Counted from the first letter of the stretch, positions 36,819 through 45,880 are shown. The stretch: DNA of 64,000 bases from Paucibacter sp. KBW04 (GCF_003852425.1 NZ_QAJN01000001.1:307009-371008), one strand, 5' to 3'. Notes: generated by a model not told the origin, from the letters alone. Program-made: numbers and translations.

Positions 36819-38137
36819 TGTTGTCCTCGATGTTGCCTTACTACCTCGATCTGGCCCGCCGCAGCTTTCGGCGCAGCCCCGGTCTGAGCGTGTTGATGGT
36901 CCTGGCCCTGGGCCTGGGCATCGGCGCTTGCATGACCACGCTGAGCGTCTACCACGGGCTCGCGGCCGACCCCATTCCCAGCAAAAGCGCGCGCCTGCTC
37001 AATGTGCAGCTGGATGCCGAACGGCGCGACGGCGACTACCGCCCCGGTGCCGAGCCAACCCTGCAGTTGACCCGTTATGACGCCGAGGCCTTGCTGCGTG
37101 AGAAACGCGGCGCGCGCCAGGTGATGATGACGGCAGGCTATGTGCCCTTGCAGCCGGATGACGCCAAGATCAAGCCCTTCTTCAGCTCGGCCCGCTATGC
37201 CTCGGCGGACTTCTTCCCCATGTTTGAAGCGCCCTTCGCCTTCGGTGGCGCCTGGGACGCGCAGACCGATGCCGAGGCGGCCCGGGTGGTGGTGATCTCG
37301 CACAGCCTGAATGAACGCCTGTTCGGCGGCGGCGACAGCCGTGGCCGCATGGTCACGGCCAAGGGCGCGCCCCTGCGGGTGATCGGTGTGTTGAAGCCCT
37401 GGCGGCCCACGCCCCATTACTTTGACCTGACCCAGGGCAAGTACAACAAGGCGGCCGATCTCTACCTGCCGTTTCAAACCGCCATGCAACTCAAGCTCGG
37501 CAGTTCCGGCAATATGAATTGCTGGTCTGACGGCAATGTGCCCGATCGGCGTGGCGTCAACGCGCCTTGCGCCTGGCTGCAGTACTGGGTGGAGCTGGCC
37601 AGCCCGGCCGAAGTGCCGGCCTATCGCGACTATCTGCGCGACTACTCCAAGGCTCAGCTGGAGGCTGGCCGCTTCCAGCGCCCGCCCAATGCCCGCGCCC
37701 GCCCGGTGATGGACTGGTTGAGCCAGCAAGAAGTCTTGCCCGAGGACGTCAAGCTGCAGGTCTGGCTGGCCTTCGGTTTCCTGCTGGTCTGCCTGACCAA
37801 TACCGTGGGCCTGCTCCTGGCCACGGCCTTGCGGCGCTCGGGGGAGATCGGTGTACGCCGCGCCCTGGGGGCGACCCGCAAGGACATCTTTGTGCAGTTC
37901 CTGGTGGAGGCCGGTGCGCTGGGCGTGGCTGGTGGCGTTCTGGGTTTGTTGCTGGCTTGGGGCGGCCTGTGGCTGGTGCGACTGAGCCCCAACAACTATG
38001 CCGAGGTGGTGCAGATGGACTGGCCCATGCTGGGCCTGAGCCTGGCCCTGTCTTTGGCCGCCAGCTTGGCCGCTGGGCTGTTGCCGGCTTGGCGTGCTGC
38101 GGGTGTCACGCCGGCCCTGCAGCTGAAAACTCAATAA
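36818..38137 (+). CDS. FtsX-type ABC permease, first of a pair
   Basis: 439 residues. One N-terminal membrane helix, a large periplasmic MacB-like domain (about 50-310) and three C-terminal helices give the FtsX/MacB layout. EIGVRRALGATRKDI is the conserved coupling segment after the second helix. It has no ATPase domain of its own. Together with the next gene it probably forms a heterodimeric permease that moves a periplasmic substrate, such as a peptide antibiotic or lipid, through the adaptor and channel. Substrate unknown. Confidence 0.9.
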   Translation: MLSSMLPYYLDLARRSFRRSPGLSVLMVLALGLGIGACMTTLSVYHGLAADPIPSKSARLLNVQLDAERRDGDYRPGAEPTLQLTRYDAEALLREKRGARQVMMTAGYVPLQPDDAKIKPFFSSARYASADFFPMFEAPFAFGGAWDAQTDAEAARVVVISHSLNERLFGGGDSRGRMVTAKGAPLRVIGVLKPWRPTPHYFDLTQGKYNKAADLYLPFQTAMQLKLGSSGNMNCWSDGNVPDRRGVNAPCAWLQYWVELASPAEVPAYRDYLRDYSKAQLEAGRFQRPPNARARPVMDWLSQQEVLPEDVKLQVWLAFGFLLVCLTNTVGLLLATALRRSGEIGVRRALGATRKDIFVQFLVEAGALGVAGGVLGLLLAWGGLWLVRLSPNNYAEVVQMDWPMLGLSLALSLAASLAAGLLPAWRAAGVTPALQLKTQ

Positions 38138-38159
38138 GTAAAAGACCAGGAAACAGATC

Positions 38160-39380
38160 ATGGACTTGATGCCTATTCTCTCCACCCTGCGCCGCCACAA
38201 GACGGCCGCAGCCCTGATCGTGCTGGAGATCGCGCTGAGCTGCGCCATCGTCAGCAATGCCTTGCACCTGATTTCGCAGCGGGTGGATTCCATGTCCAGG
38301 CAAAGCGGCCTGGCGGAGTCCGAGCTGCTGGTGCTGGACGTTGCTGGCATCAGCCGCAGCGAGGACCAGGACGCCGTCAGTGCGCGCGATCTGCAAGCCC
38401 TGCGGGCGCTGCCCGGCGTGCGCGGGGCGATGCTCTTGAATCAGGTGCCTTATGGCAATAACAGCAGCAATAGCGGGGTGGCGCTGGAGCCCGGCGATGG
38501 GGTGAACAAGGAGAGCGTCTCCACCTATATCGTGGGCGAGTCGGCCTTGGAGGTGATGGGCCTGCGTCTGCTGGCGGGGCGGGACTTCACGCCGCAGGAA
38601 TTTCAGCTGCAGTCCAAGGCCGAGTTCGACCCGGAGGTGGCCATCCCCAGCGTCATCCTGAACCGTGCGGCAGCGGAGAAACTTTTTCCCGGCCAGTCGG
38701 CCCTGGGCAAACTGGTTTACATCTTTGGTGAAAAGCCCCAGACCGTGGTCGGCGTGGTGGAGAAGTTGCAGCCCCCGCACCCCAAGGGCGGCAGCTTTCT
38801 GATCGAGGATGCCGCCTTGCTGCTGCCGGTGCGGCCCAGCTTTGGCACGGGCAGCTATCTGCTGCGGGTGGACCCGGCTCGGCGGGCGGACTTGCTCAAG
38901 CAGGCCGTCAGCGCCATCGAGAAAGTGGACAGCCGCCGCATCATCAATCGCCAACAGACGCTGAGCGAAATGCGCGATGAGTACTTTGCGCCCGACCGTG
39001 CCATGGTGGGCTTGCTGAGCGGTGTCTGCCTTGCCTTGCTGGTGGTGACGGCTTTTGGCATCGTGGGTCTGGCCAGCTTCTGGGTGCAGCAGCGCAGTCG
39101 CATGATTGGTACGCGCCGCGCCCTGGGTGCGACCCGTGGGCAGATCCTGCGTTACTTCCAGCTTGAGAACCTGCTGCTGTCCGGGCTGGGCATCGTCATC
39201 GGCATGGTGGGGGCTTATGCCTTGAGCCTGCTCCTGATGCAGAACTACGAGATGCCTCGCCTGCCCTGGAGCTATCTGCCCATAGGCGCCGCGCTACTCG
39301 TCCTTCTGGGGCAGCTGGCGGTGCTGGCGCCAGCGCGGCGCGCCGCGGCCCTGCCCCCGGTGGCGGCCCTGCGCATGTGA
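38160..39380 (+). CDS. FtsX-type ABC permease, second of a pair
   Basis: 406 residues of the same layout as the preceding permease: N-terminal helix (TAAALIVLEIALSCAIVSNA), periplasmic domain, three C-terminal helices, and the coupling motif MIGTRRALGATRGQIL. The sequence is clearly diverged from its neighbour, which favours a heterodimer over a recent duplication. It is 22 bases after the first permease. Confidence 0.9.
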   Translation: MDLMPILSTLRRHKTAAALIVLEIALSCAIVSNALHLISQRVDSMSRQSGLAESELLVLDVAGISRSEDQDAVSARDLQALRALPGVRGAMLLNQVPYGNNSSNSGVALEPGDGVNKESVSTYIVGESALEVMGLRLLAGRDFTPQEFQLQSKAEFDPEVAIPSVILNRAAAEKLFPGQSALGKLVYIFGEKPQTVVGVVEKLQPPHPKGGSFLIEDAALLLPVRPSFGTGSYLLRVDPARRADLLKQAVSAIEKVDSRRIINRQQTLSEMRDEYFAPDRAMVGLLSGVCLALLVVTAFGIVGLASFWVQQRSRMIGTRRALGATRGQILRYFQLENLLLSGLGIVIGMVGAYALSLLLMQNYEMPRLPWSYLPIGAALLVLLGQLAVLAPARRAAALPPVAALRM

Positions 39381-39435
39381 GGAGGCTTGGGGCCATGAAA
39401 AATATCGTTATGCTCGCCCCCACTTTTGAGGTTCT

Positions 39436-40803
39436 ATGCGCAGCGTTCTGATCATCGATGACAACCCCGGCGTGGGCGAGGCCTTGAGCCTGCTGCTGTC
39501 CTTGCAAGACATCAGCACCCTCTACGCCGCCAGCCCGGAGGCCGGTTTGGCCCTGCTGGCCCGCGAGCCGGTGGATCTGGTGATTCAGGACATGAACTTC
39601 ACGGCGGACACCACCTCGGGCGAAGAAGGCGTGGCCCTGTTCCGTGCCTTGCGCGCGCGCTGCCCCGATCTGCCGGTGATTCTGCTGACCGCCTGGACGC
39701 GGCTGGAGAGCGCGGTCGAGCTGGTCAAGGCCGGGGCGGCCGACTATCTGGCCAAGCCCTGGGATGACCGCAAGCTGCTGGCCACGGTGGAGAACCTGTT
39801 GGAGTTGGCGCAGAGCAATCGCGATTTGCAAAATCAGCGCCAGGAGCGCCAGGCGCGGCGTGAGGCCCTGGCCGCCCGCATCGATCTGGACGGCCTGGTG
39901 TTTGCATCCGACGCCATGCTGGCCACCCTGGAACTGGCGGCCCAGGTGGCGCGCACCGAGTTGCCGGTCTTGGTCAGCGGGCCCAATGGCAGCGGCAAGG
40001 AAAAGGTAGCGGCCATCGTGCATGCCAACTCGGCGCGGCGCGGCGGCCCTTTTGTTGCGCTGAACTGCGGGGCCTTGCCGGCCGATCTGATCGAGGCCGA
40101 ACTCTTTGGCGCCGAGAGCGGCGCCTTCACCGGCGCGCACAAGGCTCGCGAAGGGCGCTTCGAGGCGGCCAACGGCGGCACCTTGTTTCTGGACGAGATC
40201 GGTACCTTGCCCCTGGCCGGTCAGGTCAAGCTCTTGCGGGTGCTGGAAACGGGGCGCTTTGAGCGCCTCGGCTCCAGCCGCACCCGCGAATCGAATCTGC
40301 GCATCATTAGCGCCACCAATGCCGACCTCAAAGCCATGGTGGCGCAAGGATCCTTCCGCGAGGACCTGTACTACCGCCTGAATGTGTTTGAGTTGCGCCT
40401 ACCGGCCTTGGCCCAGCGCCGCGACGACATCCTGGCCCTGGCCCGGCATTTCCTGGCGGGCGCCAAGGCGCAGCTGAGCGACGCCGCCACCGACGCCTTG
40501 CTGGCCCACGCCTGGCCGGGCAATGTGCGTGAACTCAAGAACGTGATGGCCCGCGCCGCCTTGCTGGTGGGCGAGGGCCCCTGGATCACGCCCGCGCATC
40601 TGGGCCTGCAAGCGCCCAGCGCAGATGCGGCGGCCCCGCCCCGCAGTCTGGATGAGCCCAGCCGCGAGGCCGTGCTCGCGGCACTCAGCCAGCAGGGCGG
40701 CGTGGTCAGCCGCGCGGCCCAGCAGCTGGGCTTGTCGCGCCAGGCCTTGTACCGGCGCATGGAGCGTTATGGGCTGAGCGATGGGCTGGGAAAGGATGCC
40801 TGA
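39436..40803 (+). CDS. NtrC-family sigma-54-dependent response regulator
   Basis: 455 residues. The receiver domain has Asp8/Asp9, the phospho-acceptor Asp52 (VIQDMNF) and Lys in YLAKPW. The AAA+ domain has Walker A GPNGSGKE (the family usually reads GESGTGKE), the sigma-54 contact loop GAFTGAH and Walker B GGTLFLDEIG. The C-terminus is a Fis-type helix-turn-helix (SRAAQQLGLSRQALYRRMER). It should activate the sigma-54 promoter upstream of the operon by binding the TGTCCG array. Gene order makes it part of, or just behind, the operon it probably controls. Confidence 0.93.
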   Translation: MRSVLIIDDNPGVGEALSLLLSLQDISTLYAASPEAGLALLAREPVDLVIQDMNFTADTTSGEEGVALFRALRARCPDLPVILLTAWTRLESAVELVKAGAADYLAKPWDDRKLLATVENLLELAQSNRDLQNQRQERQARREALAARIDLDGLVFASDAMLATLELAAQVARTELPVLVSGPNGSGKEKVAAIVHANSARRGGPFVALNCGALPADLIEAELFGAESGAFTGAHKAREGRFEAANGGTLFLDEIGTLPLAGQVKLLRVLETGRFERLGSSRTRESNLRIISATNADLKAMVAQGSFREDLYYRLNVFELRLPALAQRRDDILALARHFLAGAKAQLSDAATDALLAHAWPGNVRELKNVMARAALLVGEGPWITPAHLGLQAPSADAAAPPRSLDEPSREAVLAALSQQGGVVSRAAQQLGLSRQALYRRMERYGLSDGLGKDA

Positions 40804-42232
40804 TCTGTTCAGCCTCAGCCTGCGGCAGCGGCTGTTTTTGCTGCTGATGCTGACGGCCGCCCTGACTCTGGCCACGCATGCGGCCATCGCCGTGTGGCCC
40901 TTGCCGCCGGCGCTGCGCTGGGCGCAAGCGCACTGGGGCTGGGCCTGGGCTGCGCCCGCGCCCTGGAGCCTGGCCTCGCTGGCCTTGAGCCTTGTGTTTG
41001 TTCTGCCCTTGCTGCTGATTTTGGCCGCCCGGGTGATGGCGCCGCTCTTGCGCTTGCTGCGGGCTCTGGAGGGCGCGGTGCTGAGTTACCGGGACGGTGA
41101 TTTCAGCCTCTCCATCAACGCCACCGGCCCCGAGGCCCGCGGCGAGCTGGGTGATTTGCTGCGCTTGCATAACGAGTTAGGCATTGCCTTGCGCGAGCAA
41201 CGCCAGCAGCTGGCCCAGCGCGAGCTGCTGCTGGACACGGTGGTGCAGAACACACCGCTGGCCCTGCTGCTCTGCGACGAGCAAGGCCGCGTCGCCTATG
41301 CCAATATCGCCGCTCGCGCCCTGCTGGCCGGGGGGCGCAGCCTGGGTGGGCTGGCTTTGCAGGAGCTGCTGGCCGATGCGCCCGAGGCCATGCGCAGCGC
41401 CTTGAGCGGGCGACAGGATCAGCTCTTCTCGGTGGAGGAGGAAGGCGGCTTGGAAGAGCGCTTTCATCTCTCGCAGCGCGAGATCGCCCTGCAGGGCCGG
41501 CCGCACCGCCTGCTCTTGCTGCGCCGCATGACGCATGAGCTGTCGCGCCAGGAGGTGGCCAGCTGGAAGCGGGTGATACGCGTCATCAGCCATGAGCTCA
41601 ATAACTCGCTGGCGCCGATTTCCTCGCTGGCCCACAGCGGGGCGGAGCTGCTGCGACGCGGCCAAGCTGAGCGAGTGCCCCAAGTCTTGCAAAGCATTGG
41701 GGCGCGGGCCGCCCATCTGCACCAGTTCTTGTCCGGCTACGCCCAGTTTGCCAAGCTGCCTTTGCCGCAACTGGAGGCGGTGGATTGGCCGGTGTTTCTG
41801 GAGGCGCTGGCGGCGCACCAGCGCTTTGTTCTGGAGGGTGAGCCCCCCACACGCGGTGCGCGCTTCGACGCGGGCCAGATCGAGCAGGCCTTGATCAATC
41901 TGATCAAGAACGCTCATGAGGCCGGAGGCCCGGCCGAAGCGGTGAGTTTGCGGGTGGAATGCCCCAGCCCACAGCACCCTCAGCAGCTGCGCCTGGTCGT
42001 CTCCGACCGCGGGCCCGGCATGAGCGAGACGGTGTTGGCCCAGGCCTTGCTGCCGTTCTATTCCACCAAGCGCAGCGGCGTCGGCAAGGAGGGCCAAGGC
42101 AGTACGGGCGGCAGCGGCCTGGGCCTGGCCCTGAGCCGCGAAATCGTCGAAGCCCACGGCGGCCGCATCGCCCTGGCCAAGCGGGAGGGCGGCGGCATGC
42201 AGGTCAGCCTGGTGTTGCCGCTGCTGGATTGA
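40796..42232 (+). CDS. Membrane sensor histidine kinase partner of the sigma-54 regulator
   Basis: 478 residues. Two membrane helices (about 11-36 and 56-80) enclose only a short periplasmic loop. A HAMP-like linker, a PAS domain (about 140-250) and a kinase core follow, with VISHELNNSLAPISS (His266), NLIKNAHEAG, DRGPGM and GSGLGLALS. The short loop suggests sensing within the membrane or by the PAS domain, as in kinases that monitor envelope stress or the exporter itself. It overlaps the regulator gene by eight bases. Its 3' end overlaps the convergent DUF1697 gene by 29 bases. Confidence 0.92.
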   Translation: MPDLFSLSLRQRLFLLLMLTAALTLATHAAIAVWPLPPALRWAQAHWGWAWAAPAPWSLASLALSLVFVLPLLLILAARVMAPLLRLLRALEGAVLSYRDGDFSLSINATGPEARGELGDLLRLHNELGIALREQRQQLAQRELLLDTVVQNTPLALLLCDEQGRVAYANIAARALLAGGRSLGGLALQELLADAPEAMRSALSGRQDQLFSVEEEGGLEERFHLSQREIALQGRPHRLLLLRRMTHELSRQEVASWKRVIRVISHELNNSLAPISSLAHSGAELLRRGQAERVPQVLQSIGARAAHLHQFLSGYAQFAKLPLPQLEAVDWPVFLEALAAHQRFVLEGEPPTRGARFDAGQIEQALINLIKNAHEAGGPAEAVSLRVECPSPQHPQQLRLVVSDRGPGMSETVLAQALLPFYSTKRSGVGKEGQGSTGGSGLGLALSREIVEAHGGRIALAKREGGGMQVSLVLPLLD

Positions 42233-42773
42233 CCAGCTCGAGCAGCTTGCTCAGCGTGGCCCAGTTGCGGGTGGTGCAAGTCCCCTGGCGCAAGAGCTCC
42301 TTGGCCAGGCGGCTTTCCAGAATTCCGTCGCTGCAGCAGAGGTAGGCGGCCTGCTCGCCCAGGGCGAATTGATCGGGTGACCAGTCCTGGGCCTGCAAGG
42401 GGGCCAGGGCCGAGAGACTGGCCGCGTCCGGCGCGAAGGCGAGCAAGAACTGCGAGGCCTGCTCCGTCGCCGCCGGAAAAGGGTTGGCCTGCAGCGCCGC
42501 GCGCAAGGCCTCGCCGCTGATGACGATGACCTCGGCATGAAAGCCGGCGTGGGCTTGCACGGCCGCGGCGATTTCATCGGCGATGCGGCGCAACTCGCTG
42601 GCTTCGCTCCTGCCTTTTCTGAACCCGGCTTCAAACACGATATTGCCGCTGTTCAGCAAGGTCTTGACCCGGCTGTGGCCCAGGCCCTCTAGCAAGGCGC
42701 GCAGATCGGCCATGGCGATGCGCTTGGCTTTGCCAACATTGATTCCGCGTAGCAGGGCGATGCAGATAGGCAT
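42204..42773 (-). CDS. DUF1697 family protein
   Basis: 189 residues, the typical DUF1697 length. It begins with the family hallmark MPICIALLRGINVGKAKRIAMADLR, continues LLNSGNIVFEAG, and ends TTRNWATLSKLLEL, which is also characteristic. The function of the family is not established. It is cytoplasmic. It converges on the histidine kinase gene with a 29-base overlap. Confidence 0.88.
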   Translation of the reverse strand: MPICIALLRGINVGKAKRIAMADLRALLEGLGHSRVKTLLNSGNIVFEAGFRKGRSEASELRRIADEIAAAVQAHAGFHAEVIVISGEALRAALQANPFPAATEQASQFLLAFAPDAASLSALAPLQAQDWSPDQFALGEQAAYLCCSDGILESRLAKELLRQGTCTTRNWATLSKLLELVNPAAATPG

Positions 42774-42912
42774 TTTCTTGATGGCTTTGATTGACTTTGC
42801 AGTGCCTGCCTTGTCGCCTCAAACATCGGCGCCGCCGAAGCGGGCGAGACAGGATTTGCCGCTATTCTGCGGCCCAGAACCATTCTCAAAGCCCAACAGG
42901 CTTTTCATCACC

Positions 42913-43380
42913 ATGCAAGTCCACCACAGCTTCAAGTCCTTGGCCCTGGCCGCAGCATTGGCACTTCCCTTGTTCAGCGCGCCGGCCTCGGCCCCCAGCC
43001 TGGTCGAGAATGCCAGCACCTGCTTGGCCGACAACACCAATGGCAAGGACCGCAAGGATCTGGCCCGCTGGATCTTTCTGGCCATGGCCTCGCATCCCGA
43101 TATCAAGAGCCTTTCCGCGGCCACGCCCGAAGCGGCGGACCAGGCCTCGCGTACTGCTGGCGCCTTGTTCACCCGCTTGCTGGCCGAAAACTGTGCCAAC
43201 GAGCTGCGCGCCCTGGCCAAGGCCGAAGGCCCGGGTGCGATGAAGAAGGCCTTTGAGTTTCTGGGCCAGCTCGCCATGCAAGAACTGATGAGCAACCGCG
43301 AGGTCGCGGGCAATCTGACTGCCTTCGAGCGCTATGTGGACGTCAACCGTATCACTCAGGCGCTGACGCCGGAGAAGTGA
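42913..43380 (+). CDS. Small exported protein of unknown function
   Basis: 155 residues. Signal peptide MQVHHSFKSLALAAALALPLFSAPASA is clear. The mature protein is mostly helical, with two cysteines (STCLADN and AENCANELRAL) about 60 residues apart that could form a disulfide bond. I do not recognise the family. ATG at 42913 is chosen for its signal peptide; the frame extends upstream without coding character. The next gene starts 21 bases later. Confidence 0.7.
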   Translation: MQVHHSFKSLALAAALALPLFSAPASAPSLVENASTCLADNTNGKDRKDLARWIFLAMASHPDIKSLSAATPEAADQASRTAGALFTRLLAENCANELRALAKAEGPGAMKKAFEFLGQLAMQELMSNREVAGNLTAFERYVDVNRITQALTPEK

Positions 43381-43401
43381 GGCGGGGAGGGTTGGACCGC
43401 A

Positions 43402-43698
43402 ATGCCGTTCACTCAAAAGCTCGTCCTGCATTGTCCGAACGGAATGCCGGCGGGGATGCCCGAGCTGGCGGCGCAGTTCGTCGCAGACGGCGTCGTGTTT
43501 GTCGCCGTGCTCGGTCCTGCATGTCGCGAGATCGAGGAATTGGTGGACGCTGCCTCGATCGCTGCGGGTTCGCCGCAGCGAAACTTCATCTTGACCTCGT
43601 CTCACCCGGACGAGTCGGTTGAGGACGTCCTTGAGTTCGCGGAAAGTCTCAGTGGCGAGTACGCCGGGCCGGTCCAAGTCTTGGAAATCAAGCAGTGA
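43402..43698 (+). CDS. Small protein of unknown function
   Basis: 98 residues, no signal peptide or membrane segment. A hydrophobic core strand (VVFVAVLGPACREIEELVD) and an acidic second half suggest a small alpha/beta domain. Codon choice (frequent GTC and TCG, fewer GCC/CTG runs) differs from its neighbours, which hints at acquisition by transfer. A long hairpin follows at 43744. I assign no function. Confidence 0.55.
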   Translation: MPFTQKLVLHCPNGMPAGMPELAAQFVADGVVFVAVLGPACREIEELVDAASIAAGSPQRNFILTSSHPDESVEDVLEFAESLSGEYAGPVQVLEIKQ

Positions 43699-43743
43699 GG
43701 ACTCTGCTTGGGTTCAAGCCCTGGGCGCGTCCGCTCTTCTCTA

Positions 43744-43797
43744 GGCGCATCGCTTCACGATGTCAGCCCTCCCTCGGTAGGGCTGTGTGAATGCGCC
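43744..43797 (+). other. Long imperfect hairpin after the small hypothetical gene
   Basis: Nested complementary segments: GGCGCAT with TGCGCC, TTCAC with GTGAA, and AGCCCT with AGGGCT around an eight-base loop. The whole 54-base element folds into one interrupted stem. No T-run follows, so it is not a classic terminator. It could be an RNA structure, a repeat element or an operator. Confidence 0.5.
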
Positions 43798-43926
43798 CAA
43801 GCCGGGGCAGCTTGTCAATAATCGAGAGACGCCCGATTGGCTCGGCAAGGCTGAAGGCATTGCTTGTCTTGCCACTCACTTTGCTTGGCTAGCTCGTTCG
43901 CTTCGCCCAAGGAAAGGAATCTCCTG

Positions 43927-44415
43927 ATGAAGACCATCGCTATCGCTCTCAGCCTTTTGCTCTCTTGTTCCGGCCCGGTTCTGGCGGGGACGGACGCGGC
44001 GGCGAGCAAGCCGCCCTTGATCGGAGTTTGGGCGGTGGATACGGCAAGGCTGCCCATGCCACCGGCGGCTCGGCCCAAGAGCGTCACCATCAGTTTTTCT
44101 GAGGCGGAGGGTGGTCGATTGAAGGCCTTGGTGGAGGTCATCGACCCCTCGGGCGCTCCACTGCGGGCCGAAGGCGTCACGCCGCTCGACGGCTCGGCCA
44201 CCGCGGTCAGCTCGAACTTCGAGGCCGATATGTCGGCAACGACGATGCCGCGCCCCGAGGTGCTGATCATGCAATTGGCCAAGGGTGGGGTTCCGGCCTC
44301 CACGCGGATCTACACCGTTCTGGAGGATGGCAATTCGATGCTGGAGACGGTGGCCTTCTTCAGCGCCGATGGCAAGCCGGTCTTTCGTAAAAACTATTTC
44401 TCACGCCTTCGCTGA
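43927..44415 (+). CDS. Small exported protein of unknown function
   Basis: 162 residues. Signal peptide MKTIAIALSLLLSCSGPVLA, then a predominantly beta-strand mature protein (PLIGVWAVDTARLPMP, FSEAEGGRLKALVEVIDPSG, SATAVSSNFEADMS, ILEDGNSMLETVAFFSADG-like C-terminus). The pattern, starting GVWAVD and ending with strands, recalls lipocalin-like or stress-induced small barrels, but I cannot name a family. AAGGAAAGG lies before the ATG. It is followed by a REP-like repeat. Confidence 0.65.
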   Translation: MKTIAIALSLLLSCSGPVLAGTDAAASKPPLIGVWAVDTARLPMPPAARPKSVTISFSEAEGGRLKALVEVIDPSGAPLRAEGVTPLDGSATAVSSNFEADMSATTMPRPEVLIMQLAKGGVPASTRIYTVLEDGNSMLETVAFFSADGKPVFRKNYFSRLR

Positions 44416-44422
44416 GAGCCGG

Positions 44423-44535
44423 GTAGGTCGGGTTAGCAAAGCGTAACCCGACATTGTTGGACCGGTGCGAGTGAGCAAATTTGCTGCGTTACAAGGGCTT
44501 GATACGTCGGGTTACGCTGCGCTAACCCGACCTAC
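44423..44535. repeat. REP-like inverted repeat pair
   Basis: A 30-base unit at 44423-44452 (GTAGGTCGGGTTAGC then AAAGCGTAACCCGAC) recurs in inverted orientation at 44506-44535 (GTCGGGTTACGCTGC then GCTAACCCGACCTAC). Each unit is itself a near-perfect hairpin with TCGGGTTA/TAACCCGA arms. The layout, between convergent genes, is that of a REP/BIME-type element mobilised by REP-associated transposases; no such transposase is present here. Confidence 0.85.
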
Positions 44536-44567
44536 ACCTACGCCTACGCCTACGCCTACGCCTACGC
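44531..44567. repeat. Tandem CCTACG hexamer repeat
   Basis: About six copies of CCTACG/CCTACA in tandem directly follow the second REP unit. The stop codon (TAG) of the moeA-like gene on the minus strand lies inside the array, so slippage here could alter the gene's end. Confidence 0.85.
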
Positions 44568-45866
44568 CAGCCCCTCAAACGGCCACACCTCCACCAGCTC
44601 CCCCGCCGCCAAGTCGCCTTGTTCATGGCCCAGCACCACCAGGCCATTGGCTTGACTCATGCTGGACAAAATGCCCGAGCCCTGGTTGCCGGTGATGTCG
44701 ACCTGCCAGCGGCCATCCGAGCGCCGGCTGACGATGCCGCGCTGGTACTCCGTGCGGCCGGGCTTCTTGCGCAGGGCCTGGCTGCTGATGGCTTGTAGCG
44801 TTAGCAGGGGTTCGGGTGTGGCGCCGCTCATGGCCAGCAAGGCCTCGCGCACAAAAGCGTAAAACGTGACCATCACCGCCACCGGGTTGCCGGGCAGGCC
44901 GAACATCAGGCAGCTGCGGCCCTCTGTGTTGCTGATGCGGCCAATGGCCAGCGGGCGGCCGGGCCGCATGGCCACGCGCCAGAACAAGACATCGCCCAGT
45001 TCGGCCATCACGGCCTTGGTGTGATCGGCCTCGCCCACGCTGACGCCGCCGGAGCTGATCACCGCGTCGGCCTCCGCCGCGGCGTGGGCAAAGGCGGCGC
45101 GCAGGGCCGCGGGTTCATCGCGCACCAGGCCCAGGTCCAGCACCTCCACGCCCAGTTGCTCCAGCAAGGCGCACAAGGTGTAGCGATTGCTGTCGTAAAG
45201 GCCGCCGGCCCGTGGCGATTGACCCAGCTCGCAAAGCTCGTTGCCAGTGGACAAGACCGCTACCTTGAGGCGGCGCCAGACCTGCACCTGGGCCAGGCCC
45301 AGGGAGGCCAGCAGGCCGATGTCGGCGGGCTTCAAACGTCGGCCCGCGCTCAGGGCCACCTCGCCCTGGCGCAGGTCTTCACCGGCGCAGCGGCGGTTGT
45401 CGCCGGCCTGCAGCAGACCGGGTGGAATTTCGATCTGGCCATCAATCAGCGCGCGGGTGAATTCTTGCGGCACGACGGTGTCCAGGCCCGCGGGCATGAG
45501 GGCCCCGGTCATGATGCGCTGGCAGCTGCCTGGCGCCAACTCAGGCGCGGCGGCCTGGCCGGCCAGGCTGGTGCCCGCAACATGCAGCTGGGTGGGGCCA
45601 TCGCTGCGCAGATCGCTGGCGCGCAGGGCGTAGCCGTCCATGGCGGAGTTGTCATGGGCCGGCACATTCAGCGGCGAAATGACATCGGCCGCCAGCACCC
45701 GGCCGCGCGCTTGCCGCAGGCCCACGGTCTCCATGGTCTGGGGTCGCTGGAGCAGGGACTGAATGAATTGCTGGGCGAGTTCCACCCGCAAGGCCTTGGG
45801 GTCATAAGCCGCCAGACGAGCGGCAATATCGGCGAAGGATTCTTGGGCGTGTGCGGGGCTGGGCAT
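44562..45866 (-). CDS. moeA: Molybdopterin molybdenumtransferase
   Basis: 434 residues from ATG 45866. TTG at 45884 overlapping the GNAT stop would add six residues; neither has a clear ribosome site. MoeA motifs are all present: NVPAHDNSAMDGYA, RIMTGALMP, STGNEL, SSGGVSVGEADHTK and GLPGNPVAVMVTF. It inserts molybdate into adenylated molybdopterin to give Mo cofactor. It is the last gene of moaA-mobA-GNAT-moeA. Its stop lies in the hexamer repeat. Confidence 0.94.
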   Translation of the reverse strand: MPSPAHAQESFADIAARLAAYDPKALRVELAQQFIQSLLQRPQTMETVGLRQARGRVLAADVISPLNVPAHDNSAMDGYALRASDLRSDGPTQLHVAGTSLAGQAAAPELAPGSCQRIMTGALMPAGLDTVVPQEFTRALIDGQIEIPPGLLQAGDNRRCAGEDLRQGEVALSAGRRLKPADIGLLASLGLAQVQVWRRLKVAVLSTGNELCELGQSPRAGGLYDSNRYTLCALLEQLGVEVLDLGLVRDEPAALRAAFAHAAAEADAVISSGGVSVGEADHTKAVMAELGDVLFWRVAMRPGRPLAIGRISNTEGRSCLMFGLPGNPVAVMVTFYAFVREALLAMSGATPEPLLTLQAISSQALRKKPGRTEYQRGIVSRRSDGRWQVDITGNQGSGILSSMSQANGLVVLGHEQGDLAAGELVEVWPFEGLA

Positions 45867-45880
45867 GAGGGCGGGGGCGG

